This document shows positions 35,546-46,033 of a stretch of 64,000 nt of DNA, piece after piece (within the stretch, counting starts at the first letter, position 1; every line of letters starts with the position of its first letter). This DNA comes from Acinetobacter ihumii. Lineage in GTDB: Bacteria; Pseudomonadota; Gammaproteobacteria; Pseudomonadales; Moraxellaceae. Under the pieces are notes generated by a model that had not been told where the DNA came from, did no database searches, and worked only from the letters and a program-made list of their open reading frames with translations. The stretch is from NCBI RefSeq assembly GCF_900625095.1, contig NZ_LR130760.1, positions 1,977,455 through 2,041,454 on the forward strand. The letters are read 5' to 3'. Made by a program: the position numbers and the translations under genes.

Positions 35546-36901
35546 ATGTTGACTCAAGAGAAGAATGATCGATTAACACGAGTTGGTCCCCATAGCGAAA
35601 TGGGTCAATATCTGCGACGTTAATGGCATCCTATCGCTGGTGAATCAGAATTTGACTCCCAAGCCATTAAGCCAATCCGAATACTCGGTGAAGATTTAGT
35701 TTTATATAAAGACTTGAGCGGAAACTATGGTCTGGTCGAACGGCATTGCCCTCATCGCAGTGCAGATATGTCCTATGGATATGTTGAACAAACAGGAATT
35801 CGATGCAGCTATCATGGCTGGCAATTTAATCAGGCGGGAGAATGTATCCAGCAGCCTTATGAACAAGTCTGTGATCCAAGTGCCCGTATGTGCAAAATGA
35901 CAAAAATTGTAGCTTATCGAGTACAGGCAAAAGCTGGCTTATTGTGGGCTTATATGGGACCAGAACCTGTTCCTGAACTGCCTGATTGGGATTTATTTAA
36001 TTATAAAAATGGTTTTGCTCAAGCAATCTTTGCTGAACTACCATGTAACTGGTTTCAATGCCAAGAAAACTCAATCGATCCCATCCATTTTGAATGGACA
36101 CATAATAACTGGACGATACGTCAGGCAGAATCAGAAGAACCCTATGTCGCCACCCATATTAAAACCAAGTTTGAAGAATTCGAATATGGTTTTACCTATA
36201 AACGCCTACGCGATGGAGAAAGCGAAGACAATCCAATGTGGACCGAAGGGCGAGTTACCTTGTGGCCAAATGGTTTTTATTTAGGACATCATTTTGAATG
36301 GCGTGTTCCAATTGATGATTACAATACGCTTAGTGTACTTTGGGTATTTAGCAAAGTTCCGCGCGAACAGGAACCTTATATTCAAGAAAAAATTCCGTCT
36401 TGGTATGGTCCATTATACGATGAAGATGGGAAATGGATTACCACCCACGTTGCCAATCAGGACTTTGCGGTTTGGGTCGGTCAGGGACGCATTACTAATC
36501 GTGAACGCGAATTTTTAGGACAAAGTGACCGTGGTATTATTATGCTACGTAAACGCTTTTTTAAAGAACTGGATGAGCTCAAAAATAACCCAGACTTTAT
36601 CCCTAAAGCTTTAATATTCGATGCACAGAAAAATAAAGATATATACCTACCTTCTGCCTGTGGCAAAGAGCTTAGAGAAGGTTTGACTCGGGAGCAGTTG
36701 GCCTCACATCCATTACTTGGACCATATCTTCATGATTTCATTGGGCAAGCAGGTCAGCCCAAAGAAGTACAAGAAGCTTATGAAAAAGCAGTCGGACAGA
36801 AATGTCAGGTGCTAAATTCTTTAGCGTTCATGGTGGAAATAAAAAAACAGCATAATCAAAAATGCCACCCGAAGGTGGCATTTTTTTGTTCAAACTTATG
36901 A
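35546..36901 (+). pseudogene. Rieske-type aromatic-ring oxygenase, interrupted by an in-frame TAA at codon 26
   Basis: Phthalate-dioxygenase-like oxygenase alpha subunit. ATG 35546 has a perfect AAGGAG ribosome site six bases upstream, but codon 26 is TAA (35621-35623) in the conserved motif that should read LRRYWHP; a Tyr codon has become a stop. The same frame stays open to 36901. The catalytic parts are intact: Rieske ligands CPH and CSYHGW (from about 35747) and the mononuclear iron site ENSIDPIHFEWTHNN. A restart at TTG 35714 would drop 56 residues and has no good ribosome site. The last ~15 codons run through the rbfA terminator and 6 bases into rbfA, so the 3' end also looks altered. 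No reductase gene is nearby. A sequencing error at 35621-35623 is possible. Confidence 0.8.
36857..36887. terminator. Bidirectional intrinsic terminator
   Basis: AATGCCACC at 36861-36869 pairs perfectly with GGTGGCATT at 36874-36882 with a CGAA loop; T-run on the plus strand (36881-36887) and A-run before the stem (T-run on the minus strand). It terminates the rimP-nusA-infB-rbfA operon and also the plus-strand oxygenase transcript. Confidence 0.9.
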
Positions 36902-37303
36902 TTCAGAATCATCTTCTTTCTTATGATCAGGTAAGTCCTGTACTGCTTTTTCAATCAAACCAAACATATAGTTGCCATAAGCATTGGTTTTGTCATAATG
37001 AAAACGCAGGCGCGGTGTAATACGAGTTTTGATACGACGACTAAGTTCATGACGCAAGAAACCAGACGCTTTATTTAATACATCTAAAGTTTCTTTATTT
37101 GCGGCTTCACTTTGTTCATCACCTAGCTCACGTCCCATTACCGTGACGTAAACCTCAGCGTATCCCATGTCTGCGCTCACTTTCACCGCAGAGATGGTCA
37201 CTAGACCACCCAGACGCGGATCTTTCAACTCTTGGCGGATCAGCTCAGACAACTCGCGTTGTACTGAATCCGCCATGCGTTTCAAGCGTTGTCCACCCGC
37301 CAT
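36896..37303 (-). CDS. rbfA: Ribosome-binding factor A
   Basis: Small KH-fold protein for 30S maturation (16S 5' end helix); 135 residues against 133 in E. coli. RLKRMADSVQRELSELIRQE at the N-terminus and DPRLGGLVTISAVKVSADMGYAEVYV are family signatures; RIKTRITPRLRFHYD closes the domain. The infB stop and the rbfA start overlap by one base (TAATG), so the genes are translationally coupled. truB, often next, is not present; the operon ends here at the terminator. Confidence 0.95.
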   Translation of the reverse strand: MAGGQRLKRMADSVQRELSELIRQELKDPRLGGLVTISAVKVSADMGYAEVYVTVMGRELGDEQSEAANKETLDVLNKASGFLRHELSRRIKTRITPRLRFHYDKTNAYGNYMFGLIEKAVQDLPDHKKEDDSES

Positions 37304-40017
37304 TAAAGACTCCGTTTCACCATTTGGACATCATACACTTCGATCTTATCGAGCGCTTTGATGTCATTATAACCTTTCACCGCGAGACCACATTCCATGC
37401 CTGCACGAACTTCATCCACCACATCTTTATAGCGACGTAATGATTCAAGTTCACCTTGGAAGACCACCACGTCATCACGGAGGACGCGAATTGGTTTATT
37501 ACGGTGAATCACACCTTCCATCACCATACAGCCCGCAGCAGCACCAAACTTACTAGAACGGAACACTTCACGAACCTGAGCCACGCCCAGAATCGTTTCA
37601 CGATGTTCAGGGGCAAGCTTACCGCTCATGGCATTCTTCACATCATCAATCAATTCATAAATGATGCTGTAGTAACGAATGTCGATACCGTCCTGATCAC
37701 TCTTCTGACGCGCAGTCGTATCAGCACGAACGTTAAAGCCAAGCAAGACCGCTTCTGAAGATTCAGCCAGTGTCACGTCAGATTCAGTGATCGCACCGAC
37801 ACCTGAACTAATCACGCGAACTTTTACTTCATCCGTTGAAAGCTCATCTAAAGCAACGGTCAAGGCTTCTAAAGTACCACGAACGTCTGCTTTTAAGATG
37901 ACATTCACCGCAGGGACATCTTTTTTGCCCATAGATGCCATAATGTTTTCAAGACGCATTGCACTTTGACGATCGATGCGTTTTTGACGCTCACGATCTG
38001 CACGAGCATCGGCTACTTCACGTGCTTTTTTCTCGTCATTGACAACAAGAACTTCGTCACCTGCCATTGGTGCATCAGGCAAACCTAGAATTTCAACAGG
38101 AATTGACGGCCCTGCCGATTTAATTGGCTGACCATTTTCATCTGACATGGCACGTACACGACCATACGATGAACCTGCAAGAACAAGATCACCAATGTTC
38201 AATGTACCGTTTTGTACCAGAATTGAAGTAACAGCACCGCGACCTTTGTCAACACGTGCTTCAATGACTACACCTTGAGCCGCACCTTCACTTGATGCTT
38301 TCAATTCCATCAATTCAGCTTGGATCAGAATCAAGTCAAGTAACTCATCGATGCCTTGACCTGAATGTGCAGACACCATCGCGACTGGAACATCACCGCC
38401 CCATTGTTCAGGTACGATCTGTTTGGTGGTCAATTCATTCAACACGCGATCTGGGTCAGCCGATTCTTTGTCCATTTTGTTGATGGCAACAATGATCGGT
38501 GTACCCGCAGCACGCGCATGATCAATCGCTTCTGCTGTTTGAGGCATGACACCATCATCAGCCGCAACCACCAATACCACGATATCGGTTGCTTTGGCAC
38601 CACGTGAACGCATTGCAGTAAACGCAGCATGTCCCGGCGTATCAAGGAAAGTAATAATACCTTTGTCTGTTTCAACGTGATAGGCACCAATGTGCTGGGT
38701 AATCCCGCCTGCTTCACCCGCAGCCACTTTCGAGCGACGAATACGATCAAGTAATGACGTCTTACCATGGTCAACGTGACCCATGATAGTCACGACTGGA
38801 GGACGAGTGGTTTGCTCACCACGCGCTTCTTCAGCAGCAACCAGTAAGTTATCTTCAGCTTGTGTATCAGACACTAAAACTGGATTGTGTCCTAGTTCTT
38901 CCACCACAAGTACTGCGGTGTCTTGATCAATGGCTTGGTTTTGAGTCACAAGCTCACCCATTTTCATGAGTGTTTTGATGACTTCACGAACCTTAACCGC
39001 CATTTTCTGTGCCAGATCAGCAACGATGATTTTCTCACCGATCTCAACATCATAAATTTGCTTTTTAACTGGTTTTTCAAAACCATGTTTGTTGGCTTGG
39101 CTGGTTTTTAAGCCACGTTTGTGATGACTTTTGCTAAAGCTTTGTTCTGCTTGTGCATCACCACCACGACCGCCTTTCTTACCTGCACGTGGGTTGGTTG
39201 TTGCACCACCACGTTTGATTTCACGGTCTTCTTGATTGAATGAATCTTCATACGCCTGACCGACAAGACCAGCAGCCAATGGAGAATCATCAATTACACG
39301 AATGGTCGCGCCTGTATCGTCATTGGAATATTTCGATGCCATTTGACGCATTTGCTCAAGCGTACGTTGTTGCGCTTCTTCAGCCGCTTTACGACGTACA
39401 GCTTCTTCAGTCGCTTTCAACTTGGCAGCTTCAGCTTCACGTGCTTTCTTCTGTTCAGGCGTTTCTGTCGGCTTCACCACAACAGGCTTAATCGGCTTGT
39501 TGGTTGAACGACGTTTTACCACCACTTCTGTGGTTGAAGTTTCAGCCTTCACTGTTTCTTTTTTCTGCGCAGCACGCATTGCATCTAATGTTGCTTGTGC
39601 TTTATTTTCAGCTGGTTCACGCGGCTGTTGCGCGGTTTGCTGATTGACTTTTTCATCAGCACGACCTTTCGCTTCCGCTTCTACACGTGCTTTCGCTTCA
39701 GCAGCAATTTGGTCTGGGTTTGGCTTGGTAAATGTATGTTTCTTACGAACTTCTACATTAATGGTTTTTGCCTTACCCGAAGTACTGGCGACTTTTGCCG
39801 TACTGGTTGTTTTACGTTTCAACGTGATTTTTCCTGCGCCACCTGCATCCTGACCGTGAATTTTTTTCAAATGGTTCACCAGTGTGTCTTGTTGCTCGGT
39901 GGTAATAGTGTCATTTGCGTTACGCTGTGGTAGACCTGCTTCGCGAACCTGTTCTAGAAGCTTGTCGACAGGACGACCAACTGTTTGAGCCAAGTCTTGA
40001 ATCGTTTTGTCTGTCAT
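37303..40017 (-). CDS. infB: Translation initiation factor IF-2
   Basis: GTPase that places initiator tRNA on the 30S subunit; 904 residues against 890 in E. coli. N-terminal IF2-N domain ([20 protein letters not shown]), then a long Lys/Ala/Glu-rich linker (100-320), then the G domain with [27 protein letters not shown] and NKMD, domain II, and the fMet-tRNA binding C-terminal domain with [19 protein letters not shown]. It sits 10 bases after nusA. Several long frames on the opposite strand are antisense shadows of its repetitive linker. Confidence 0.97.
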   Translation of the reverse strand: MTDKTIQDLAQTVGRPVDKLLEQVREAGLPQRNANDTITTEQQDTLVNHLKKIHGQDAGGAGKITLKRKTTSTAKVASTSGKAKTINVEVRKKHTFTKPNPDQIAAEAKARVEAEAKGRADEKVNQQTAQQPREPAENKAQATLDAMRAAQKKETVKAETSTTEVVVKRRSTNKPIKPVVVKPTETPEQKKAREAEAAKLKATEEAVRRKAAEEAQQRTLEQMRQMASKYSNDDTGATIRVIDDSPLAAGLVGQAYEDSFNQEDREIKRGGATTNPRAGKKGGRGGDAQAEQSFSKSHHKRGLKTSQANKHGFEKPVKKQIYDVEIGEKIIVADLAQKMAVKVREVIKTLMKMGELVTQNQAIDQDTAVLVVEELGHNPVLVSDTQAEDNLLVAAEEARGEQTTRPPVVTIMGHVDHGKTSLLDRIRRSKVAAGEAGGITQHIGAYHVETDKGIITFLDTPGHAAFTAMRSRGAKATDIVVLVVAADDGVMPQTAEAIDHARAAGTPIIVAINKMDKESADPDRVLNELTTKQIVPEQWGGDVPVAMVSAHSGQGIDELLDLILIQAELMELKASSEGAAQGVVIEARVDKGRGAVTSILVQNGTLNIGDLVLAGSSYGRVRAMSDENGQPIKSAGPSIPVEILGLPDAPMAGDEVLVVNDEKKAREVADARADRERQKRIDRQSAMRLENIMASMGKKDVPAVNVILKADVRGTLEALTVALDELSTDEVKVRVISSGVGAITESDVTLAESSEAVLLGFNVRADTTARQKSDQDGIDIRYYSIIYELIDDVKNAMSGKLAPEHRETILGVAQVREVFRSSKFGAAAGCMVMEGVIHRNKPIRVLRDDVVVFQGELESLRRYKDVVDEVRAGMECGLAVKGYNDIKALDKIEVYDVQMVKRSL

Positions 40018-40027
40018 ACGCTACTCC

Positions 40028-41512
40028 TTAGTTAAACCATGATTCGCGTGCTTTCATAATGAGCTGACCTGCTTTTTCTTCACCAAGCCCTTCAATATCA
40101 GAGATATCATCGGTTGCCTGATCGGCCAAATCATCGACTGTAATCACACCACGCGCTGCAAGGGCATAAGCAAGCTCCTGAGTCATTCCTTCCATTTCCA
40201 GAAGTTCTGCACTCGGTTCCTGAATATTTTCTTGCTGTTTTAATGCATCTGTTAATGCAGCTTCTTTGGCACGACTTTGTAACAATTCAACCAGATCAGC
40301 ATCTAGTTCAATTTCATCAAAAGTTTCAGCAGGTACATAGGCAATTTCTTCAAGTGAAGTAAAGCCCATTTCCACCAATGCCATTGCCAAATCTTCTTCG
40401 ATATCCAGACGTTCTACGAACATATCCAGATATTGCTGTGCTTCGTTTTGCTGACGTGCACGATATTCATCTTCAAGCATCATGTCGAGTTTATAACCCG
40501 TCAATTCAGATGCCAAACGTACATTTTGTCCCTGAGAACCAATTGCACGCGCCAATTGATCATTGGTTGCAAAGATAATGTCTGCACTACGTGCATCTTC
40601 ATCCAATACAATACCAGATACATCAGCAGGCTCTAAAGCACTGGCAATGTACTGCGCAGGATCATCTGACCAGACCACCACATCAATACGCTCGCCATTG
40701 AGTTCCTGTTGTACTGCCTGAATACGTGTACCGCGCATACCAATACACGCACCAACTGGATCAATACGATGATCGTTGGTTTTTACCGCAATTTTAGCAC
40801 GCACGCCCGGTTGACGTGCAGCAGCTTTAATCTCGATGATTTCTTCAGAAATTTCTGGAATTTCTTTTTTCATCAAGGCAATTAGCATTTCAGGTTTCGC
40901 ACGTGACAATAATAATTGCGCACCACGGCCTTCACGGTTAACGTTATACAAAATGGCGTTCACGCGTTGTTTCGGACGAAGTAATTCTTTAGGAATCATT
41001 TCTTCACGTGCCAAATACGCTTCTGCGTTATCACCCAAATCGATGATAAAACCGTCTTTGGTTTGCTTTTTCACTTCACCGTAAATTAACTCACCCACTT
41101 TGGCTTCATAAGCATCTGCCACCAAAGCACGTTCTGCTTCACGGATTTTTTGTACAATCACTTGTTTCGCAATTTGCGCAGCGATACGACCAAACTCAAT
41201 CGATTCAACTTCAAGCTCACGTACATCACCAATCGACCATTGTGCAGGATCGACATCAGAAATCGCATCTTGACATGCTGGCATTTCATGGTCTTCATCT
41301 GCGACAACTGTCCACTGACGGAAAGTGCGGTAGTCACCAGTTTTACGGTCAATTTCAACACGTAACTGTGCTTCTTCAGAATGAGTGCCTTCGTAAAATT
41401 TCTTCTTCGTCGCGGCAACCAGTGCCTGTTCTAATGCTTCGAAGATTGCTTCACGACCAACACCTTTTTCATTACTAACCGTTTCTACAACGGTAAGAAT
41501 TTCACGGCTCAT
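40028..41512 (-). CDS. nusA: Transcription termination/antitermination factor NusA
   Basis: RNA polymerase-binding factor for pausing and antitermination; 494 residues against 495 in E. coli. N-terminal domain (EILTVVETVSNEKGVGREAIFEAL), S1 domain (GEVKKQTKDGFIIDLGDNAEAYL), KH domains (DPVGACIGMRGTRIQAVQQEL and AIGSQGQNVRLAS) and two C-terminal acidic repeats (EEDLAMALVEMGFTSLEEIA; GMTQELAYALAARGVITVDD). Second gene of rimP-nusA-infB-rbfA, 35 bases after rimP. Confidence 0.97.
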   Translation of the reverse strand: MSREILTVVETVSNEKGVGREAIFEALEQALVAATKKKFYEGTHSEEAQLRVEIDRKTGDYRTFRQWTVVADEDHEMPACQDAISDVDPAQWSIGDVRELEVESIEFGRIAAQIAKQVIVQKIREAERALVADAYEAKVGELIYGEVKKQTKDGFIIDLGDNAEAYLAREEMIPKELLRPKQRVNAILYNVNREGRGAQLLLSRAKPEMLIALMKKEIPEISEEIIEIKAAARQPGVRAKIAVKTNDHRIDPVGACIGMRGTRIQAVQQELNGERIDVVVWSDDPAQYIASALEPADVSGIVLDEDARSADIIFATNDQLARAIGSQGQNVRLASELTGYKLDMMLEDEYRARQQNEAQQYLDMFVERLDIEEDLAMALVEMGFTSLEEIAYVPAETFDEIELDADLVELLQSRAKEAALTDALKQQENIQEPSAELLEMEGMTQELAYALAARGVITVDDLADQATDDISDIEGLGEEKAGQLIMKARESWFN

Positions 41513-41547
41513 AAGTCACCTACAGATTCTTATAAATTTAAATGAAT

Positions 41548-42072
41548 TTAGTCCTGATAGATCAAGTTTGCTTTATCAATATTATGACTATCAATTTCAA
41601 GCACATGCTTGCCTTCTACTTCAACCTGAATCACTTCATTTTCAAGGTCAACGCTGAGCAATTTGGCTTGGAACTTACGGCGATTTTCAACTGCGGTAAT
41701 CAATCGTAATGCAACTTGCTGTCCAATATAGGCAGGCATTTGTTCAAGTTGAAAAAATGGACGATCCCAACCCGGAGAGGAGACTTCCAGCGCATATTCA
41801 CCAGAAATTGGATCATGAACATCGAGCATTGCGCCGACTTGTTGGGTGACAAGCACACAGTCTTGCACGCCAATACCACGCCCTTGTTCTACTTCACCAT
41901 CTTCATTCAGTACGGGTTCAGCATTTTCATCGACCACTTTATCGATATAAATACGCAACAAAGAACGCTTACCCTGAGGAATAAATTCAATTCCCCACAG
42001 GTCGACGTTACAGGCTTGCACTGCGGGTGCAATCAGATCATGCAGTGCTTGAGTTTTATTTGATAGCTTCAT
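41548..42072 (-). CDS. rimP: Ribosome maturation factor RimP
   Basis: 30S assembly factor; 174 residues, about 20 more than E. coli Rim[52 protein letters not shown] and the signature [14 protein letters not shown] are all present. An insertion after YIDK (acidic, [18 protein letters not shown]) accounts for the extra length. It is first in the nusA operon, 130 bases downstream of the tRNA-cluster terminator; GAGAG is the ribosome site. Confidence 0.95.
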   Translation of the reverse strand: MKLSNKTQALHDLIAPAVQACNVDLWGIEFIPQGKRSLLRIYIDKVVDENAEPVLNEDGEVEQGRGIGVQDCVLVTQQVGAMLDVHDPISGEYALEVSSPGWDRPFFQLEQMPAYIGQQVALRLITAVENRRKFQAKLLSVDLENEVIQVEVEGKHVLEIDSHNIDKANLIYQD

Positions 42073-42202
42073 TTACTCTCGTCATTCTCGCGCGGTTCAA
42101 TCGGCTTATGCCCATTCAGACTCATCTATAGTGAAGCATGACTATTTCACCTTTACGACATCTTAAGTCTTATGTCACCGCTACACGATAGCCAATAAAA
42201 AA

Positions 42203-42218
42203 GGGCGTTTAATCGCCC
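42203..42218 (-). terminator. Intrinsic terminator of the tRNA cluster
   Basis: GGGCG at 42203-42207 pairs with CGCCC at 42214-42218. Read on the minus strand the hairpin is followed by TTTTTTATT, so it ends transcription coming from the tRNA-fMet copies, ahead of rimP. Confidence 0.75.
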
Positions 42219-42290
42219 CTATATTTTACACAGAAAACTATCGCTCACTGTGCAAAAAGGCCCACCTATTTGTGAGCCCTCTTAGAAACT

Positions 42291-42367
<77 letters not shown>

Positions 42368-42455
42368 TCAACGTGCAAACATTATATACAATTATTTCAA
42401 AAAGTCAATTTCAATAATTGCTGACTAAACTGTTGCGACTTAGTCATTTAAAACT

Positions 42456-42531
42456 TGGTAGTGGAAGCTGGATTAAACCAACCACCTTCGATGATTTTAT
42501 GAAGTGTTGAGCCCAACGAGCCAAAACCGCA
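42456..42531 (-). pseudogene. Decayed third tRNA-fMet copy
   Basis: 76 bases between two intact fMet genes that align with them at both ends: plus-strand TGGTAGTGGAAGCTGGAT against TGGTAGCGGGAGCTGGAT at the CCA end, and ACCGCAT against CCCGCAT at the other. The anticodon arm carries an insertion with base changes (CGATGATTTTATGAAG), and the D arm/acceptor region has a deletion. It cannot fold as a tRNA. Confidence 0.8.
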
Positions 42532-42558
42532 TAATTTACATCACCCATCATTTTAAAA

Positions 42559-42635
<77 letters not shown>

Positions 42636-42675
42636 TCAACATCACTGCAACACCAACTTTCTTTCTGGATCAAGT

Positions 42676-42760
42676 TGGTGCGGAAGGGGGGACTTGAACC
42701 CCCACGCCCGAAGGCACTACCACCTCAAGGTAGCGTGTCTACCAATTCCACCACCACCGC
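42676..42760 (-). tRNA. tRNA-Leu (GAG)
   Basis: 85 bases with a long variable arm (TGCCTTCGGGCGT), encoded CCA, and anticodon loop TTGAGGT giving GAG. A T-T mismatch at acceptor positions 5-68 is apparent. It follows secG by 56 bases on the same strand, as leuU follows secG in E. coli. Confidence 0.93.
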
Positions 42761-42816
42761 AGCTTGTGGGACGCATTCTAGTCGCTTCAACTACAAAAGG
42801 AAAGTGTTAATTCTAA

Positions 42817-43146
42817 TTATTCACCGGTTTTTGGTGCATTTGGCGAAGTTTCAGGCGAAGTCGTTTGCTGAGCTGGAACTGTTTGTACAGATTGTAAGCT
42901 ATATGCATCTGTGGTTTGTTTCTTGGCAAATACTGCAAGCGTCAAACTGGTGATAAAAAATAATGCCGTTAAAATTGCGGTCATGCGGGTGAGGAAGTTA
43001 CCTGAACCTGATGCACCAAATACAGTTGCAGCACCACCACCACCGAATGAAGCACCAGCATCTGCACCTTTACCATGCTGAACCAGCACCAGTGCAATAA
43101 TCAAAATGGCGAGAATAATATGTACGACCAGCACAAAAGTATGCAT
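42817..43146 (-). CDS. secG: Preprotein translocase subunit SecG
   Basis: Accessory membrane subunit of SecYEG; 109 residues against 110 in E. coli. Two membrane helices ([20 protein letters not shown] and [20 protein letters not shown]) flank the conserved cytoplasmic loop [13 protein letters not shown] and [15 protein letters not shown]. The C-terminal tail is Pro/Thr/Ser-rich. It lies 9 bases after tpiA and ahead of tRNA-Leu. Confidence 0.95.
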   Translation of the reverse strand: MHTFVLVVHIILAILIIALVLVQHGKGADAGASFGGGGAATVFGASGSGNFLTRMTAILTALFFITSLTLAVFAKKQTTDAYSLQSVQTVPAQQTTSPETSPNAPKTGE

Positions 43147-43155
43147 GCTGAACTC

Positions 43156-43953
43156 CTATTGTTTTGATTGGGCAAATGCCTGAGCAATTTGATAAAATGA
43201 TTGTGCATTTAATGATGCACCGCCCACAAGCGCACCATTAATATCTGGACAAGCCGCTAACTCTACCGCATTCTCAGGCTTTACACTACCGCCATATAGC
43301 AAGGCAATCTTTGCACCATGCGCGGTGATCTGACATAAACCTTCACGAATTTTGGCATGCATCGCTTGTGCATCTTGCGGCGAAGCCGTTTTACCCGTCC
43401 CGATTGCCCAGATTGGCTCATAAGCAATCACGATTTGTGTTAACCATTGTTCAGCATCAACAACACTGGCGATATCACAAATTTGCTGTAATACCACTTG
43501 TTCTGCCAAACCTTGCTCACGCTGTTCAAGGCTTTCACCTACGCAGTAAATAACCGTCATACCTGCCTGAAGAGCATTGTGGAGTTTCGCTTTTAAAATT
43601 TCAACCGAATCACCCAGTAAATCACGACGCTCTGAGTGACCAATAAGGACGTATTGAATCTGGCTATCGACTAAAAGTTCAGCACTCATTTCACCCGTAT
43701 ACGCACCTGTACCTGCAAAGCGCGAAACATCCTGAGCGACGGTATAAATACTACGCGGTGCTGAATTTAACGCTTGATAGGTACGATCCAGTGCAAGGGC
43801 TGTCGGTGCAACCCCAATATGGCAAGACTCGGCCTCAATTGTTGATTGCGCTAACAAGGTGATTAATTGTTGAATGAGCTGTGTGGCATCAGACTGTATT
43901 GGGTTCATTTTCCAATTGCCAACTACCCAAGGAATAATCGTCGAACCCGACAT
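43156..43953 (-). CDS. tpiA: Triosephosphate isomerase
   Basis: Interconverts dihydroxyacetone phosphate and glyceraldehyde 3-phosphate; 265 residues from ATG 43953. An in-frame upstream start at 43983 adds 10 residues, but AAGGG seven bases before 43953 and the family N-terminus favour the shorter form. Active-site segments: GNWKMN (Lys), LIGHSERR (electrophile His), [12 protein letters not shown] (catalytic Glu) and [12 protein letters not shown] (phosphate). The tpiA-secG-tRNA-Leu order is conserved in gammaproteobacteria. Confidence 0.96.
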   Translation of the reverse strand: MSGSTIIPWVVGNWKMNPIQSDATQLIQQLITLLAQSTIEAESCHIGVAPTALALDRTYQALNSAPRSIYTVAQDVSRFAGTGAYTGEMSAELLVDSQIQYVLIGHSERRDLLGDSVEILKAKLHNALQAGMTVIYCVGESLEQREQGLAEQVVLQQICDIASVVDAEQWLTQIVIAYEPIWAIGTGKTASPQDAQAMHAKIREGLCQITAHGAKIALLYGGSVKPENAVELAACPDINGALVGGASLNAQSFYQIAQAFAQSKQ

Positions 43954-43983
43954 ACTGCTACCCTTTTTTCGAAAATGCTGCAC

Positions 43984-44281
43984 ATTCTACACGCATTTTA
44001 GGCAAATGTTAGAATGTTTTTCTTCCTTGAATGAACCTGCCAATATTTAAAATACCATTTACGAATCGCTTATTGTGAAAAAAGAAAATGTTAATAAAGT
44101 GTTCATTAGTTTTAACTACTTAAAAGAAAATGTTCTATTCTGTTAAATATTAAGCAAAAAATAGTTAGGAAAGCCAACTTTGATTTAGGCATTGAAGATT
44201 GTTTAATAAAAGTAGTATACGTATAATTTCATAACATAGTTTTTAAATAATTTTTATACATTTGTATTTTGGGGTCAATTG
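43984..44281. promoter_or_regulatory. AT-rich divergent promoter region between tpiA and pilB
   Basis: About 300 bases with no gene; long A/T runs and no convincing paired -35/-10 boxes or operators that I can defend. It must hold the promoters of the pilB operon and of tpiA. Confidence 0.35.
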
Positions 44282-46003
44282 ATGGCGGATGATGAACTGA
44301 AGTCGAAATATCCAACCTATTTGGACCGTTTAGTAACGACTGGATTTCTGACGAAAGAGCAGATCCATCGAATGTTTTATGAGATAAATAAAAATAATAA
44401 GTTTATTGTTCAGTACTTAGTAGAAGCTTTTGATATAAAGCCATCAATTATTGCAGAAGCTATCTCTATCGAATATGAAGAACCTTTATTTGATCTAAGT
44501 GTATTCGATCTTTCCTTAATCCCCCATGGTGTGATCGATGAAAAGCTAATTACAAAACATAAGATTTTACCGTTAAGTGTTAAAGATCATACATTATATG
44601 TTGCAGTTGTCGATCCTACTCTTACTCAGGATCTAGACACAATTCGGTTTAACAGCAAGAAAAAACTAGAACTTGTAATTGTTGAGCATGATAAATTAGA
44701 AAATGCACTTGAAGAAACTTATGGCACAAATGCTCAACTTGAATTTCTTAATGGCCTGCATAATGAAGATGGCGAAAATACAGAAGACATCCTCAGTGAA
44801 TTTAGCTTTGATATCAATGCTGACCATGAAAAAGATGATACCATTGTCGTCAAATATTTAAATAAAATGCTTTATGATGCCATTAAAATGGGGGCATCCG
44901 ATCTTCATTTTGAGCCTTATGCGAAGATTTATCGTGTTAGATACCGAATCGATGGGGTCTTACATGCGATTTCCTTTCCACCATTAGTGTTAGCACCAAG
45001 GCTTACTGTCCGTTTAAAAATTATGGCAAAAATGGATATATCTGAAAGGCGGTCACCACAAGATGGTCGAATAAAATTACCAGTCTCTCAATTTAAATCT
45101 ATCGACTTTCGTGTCAGTTCATTACCTACACTATATGGTGAAAAATTAGTTTTACGTATTCTAGATGCATCTAGTGCTACATTAGGTATTGATGCACTTG
45201 GCTATGAGGAAGATCAAAAAGCATTATTTTTAGAAGCTTTGAATAAACCACAAGGCATGTTACTCATTACGGGCCCAACAGGGTCAGGTAAGACAGTTTC
45301 GTTATATACAGGGTTAAATATTCTGAACACCGAGAGTTCAAATATTTCTACCGCAGAAGACCCAGTAGAAATTAACCTTGAAGGCGTTAATCAGGTCAAT
45401 GTCAATCCAAAAGTAGGGTTAACTTTTGCCGCTGCATTAAAATCTTTTTTACGTCAAGATCCTGACATTATTATGGTGGGGGAAATTCGTGATCTGGAAA
45501 CTGCTGAAATTGCAATTAAGGCAGCTCAAACGGGTCATATGGTGATGTCAACGCTGCATACCAACAGTGCACCAGAAACATTAACCCGTTTACGGAATAT
45601 GGGAGTGCCTTCATTTAATCTTGCAACATCAGTCAATCTTGTGATTGCCCAGCGTCTAGCACGACGGCTGTGTAATAAATGCAAACAACCCATCGAAATT
45701 CCTAAAAATAGTTTAATAGAGATGGGGTTTACAGAAGATGATCTTGCCAACCCAAAACTTCGCATTTATCAGCCTATAGGTTGCTCAGAATGTCGTGAGG
45801 GTTATAAAGGGCGTGTTGGGATTTATGAGGTAATGAAAGTCACACCTGAAATTTCGAGAATTATTATGGAAGATGGTAATGCAATTCAAATTGCAGATGC
45901 ATCGGAAAAACTGGGGTTTAATAATCTTCGTCGTTCAGGGCTAAAAAAAGTGATGCAGGGGATCACTTCCTTACAGGAAGTCAACCGTGTCACCAGTGAG
46001 TAA
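44282..46003 (+). CDS. pilB: Type IV pilus assembly ATPase PilB
   Basis: Cytoplasmic extension motor of type IV pili, needed for twitching and DNA uptake; 573 residues from ATG 44282 (GGGGT upstream; TTG 44279 is also in frame). N-terminal T2SSE-N domain (residues 1-150), then the ATPase with Walker A GPTGSGKTVSL near 331, the Asp box, Walker B IIMVGEIRDLETAEIA and the His box TLHTNSAPETLTRL. The metal-binding tetracysteine is CNKC and CSEC near 462 and 500. pilC and pilD follow in the same direction. Confidence 0.96.
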   Translation: MADDELKSKYPTYLDRLVTTGFLTKEQIHRMFYEINKNNKFIVQYLVEAFDIKPSIIAEAISIEYEEPLFDLSVFDLSLIPHGVIDEKLITKHKILPLSVKDHTLYVAVVDPTLTQDLDTIRFNSKKKLELVIVEHDKLENALEETYGTNAQLEFLNGLHNEDGENTEDILSEFSFDINADHEKDDTIVVKYLNKMLYDAIKMGASDLHFEPYAKIYRVRYRIDGVLHAISFPPLVLAPRLTVRLKIMAKMDISERRSPQDGRIKLPVSQFKSIDFRVSSLPTLYGEKLVLRILDASSATLGIDALGYEEDQKALFLEALNKPQGMLLITGPTGSGKTVSLYTGLNILNTESSNISTAEDPVEINLEGVNQVNVNPKVGLTFAAALKSFLRQDPDIIMVGEIRDLETAEIAIKAAQTGHMVMSTLHTNSAPETLTRLRNMGVPSFNLATSVNLVIAQRLARRLCNKCKQPIEIPKNSLIEMGFTEDDLANPKLRIYQPIGCSECREGYKGRVGIYEVMKVTPEISRIIMEDGNAIQIADASEKLGFNNLRRSGLKKVMQGITSLQEVNRVTSE

Positions 46004-46033
46004 TGCAAAACTCTAAAAACTAAGGATGAAATA

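Noticed and set aside
32390-36901. Catabolic block as a complete vanillate demethylase (vanABKP) locus
   Set aside because: The transporter and porin fit, but there is no VanB-type reductase or regulator and the oxygenase looks phthalate-dioxygenase-like.
35546-36901. Programmed stop-codon readthrough or recoding in the Rieske gene
   Set aside because: The stop is TAA, not the TGA or TAG used for selenocysteine or pyrrolysine, and no recoding structure is evident; a mutation or base error is simpler.
37303-40017. Many long plus-strand frames opposite infB
   Set aside because: They are shadows produced by the biased codon content of the IF-2 linker and G domain.
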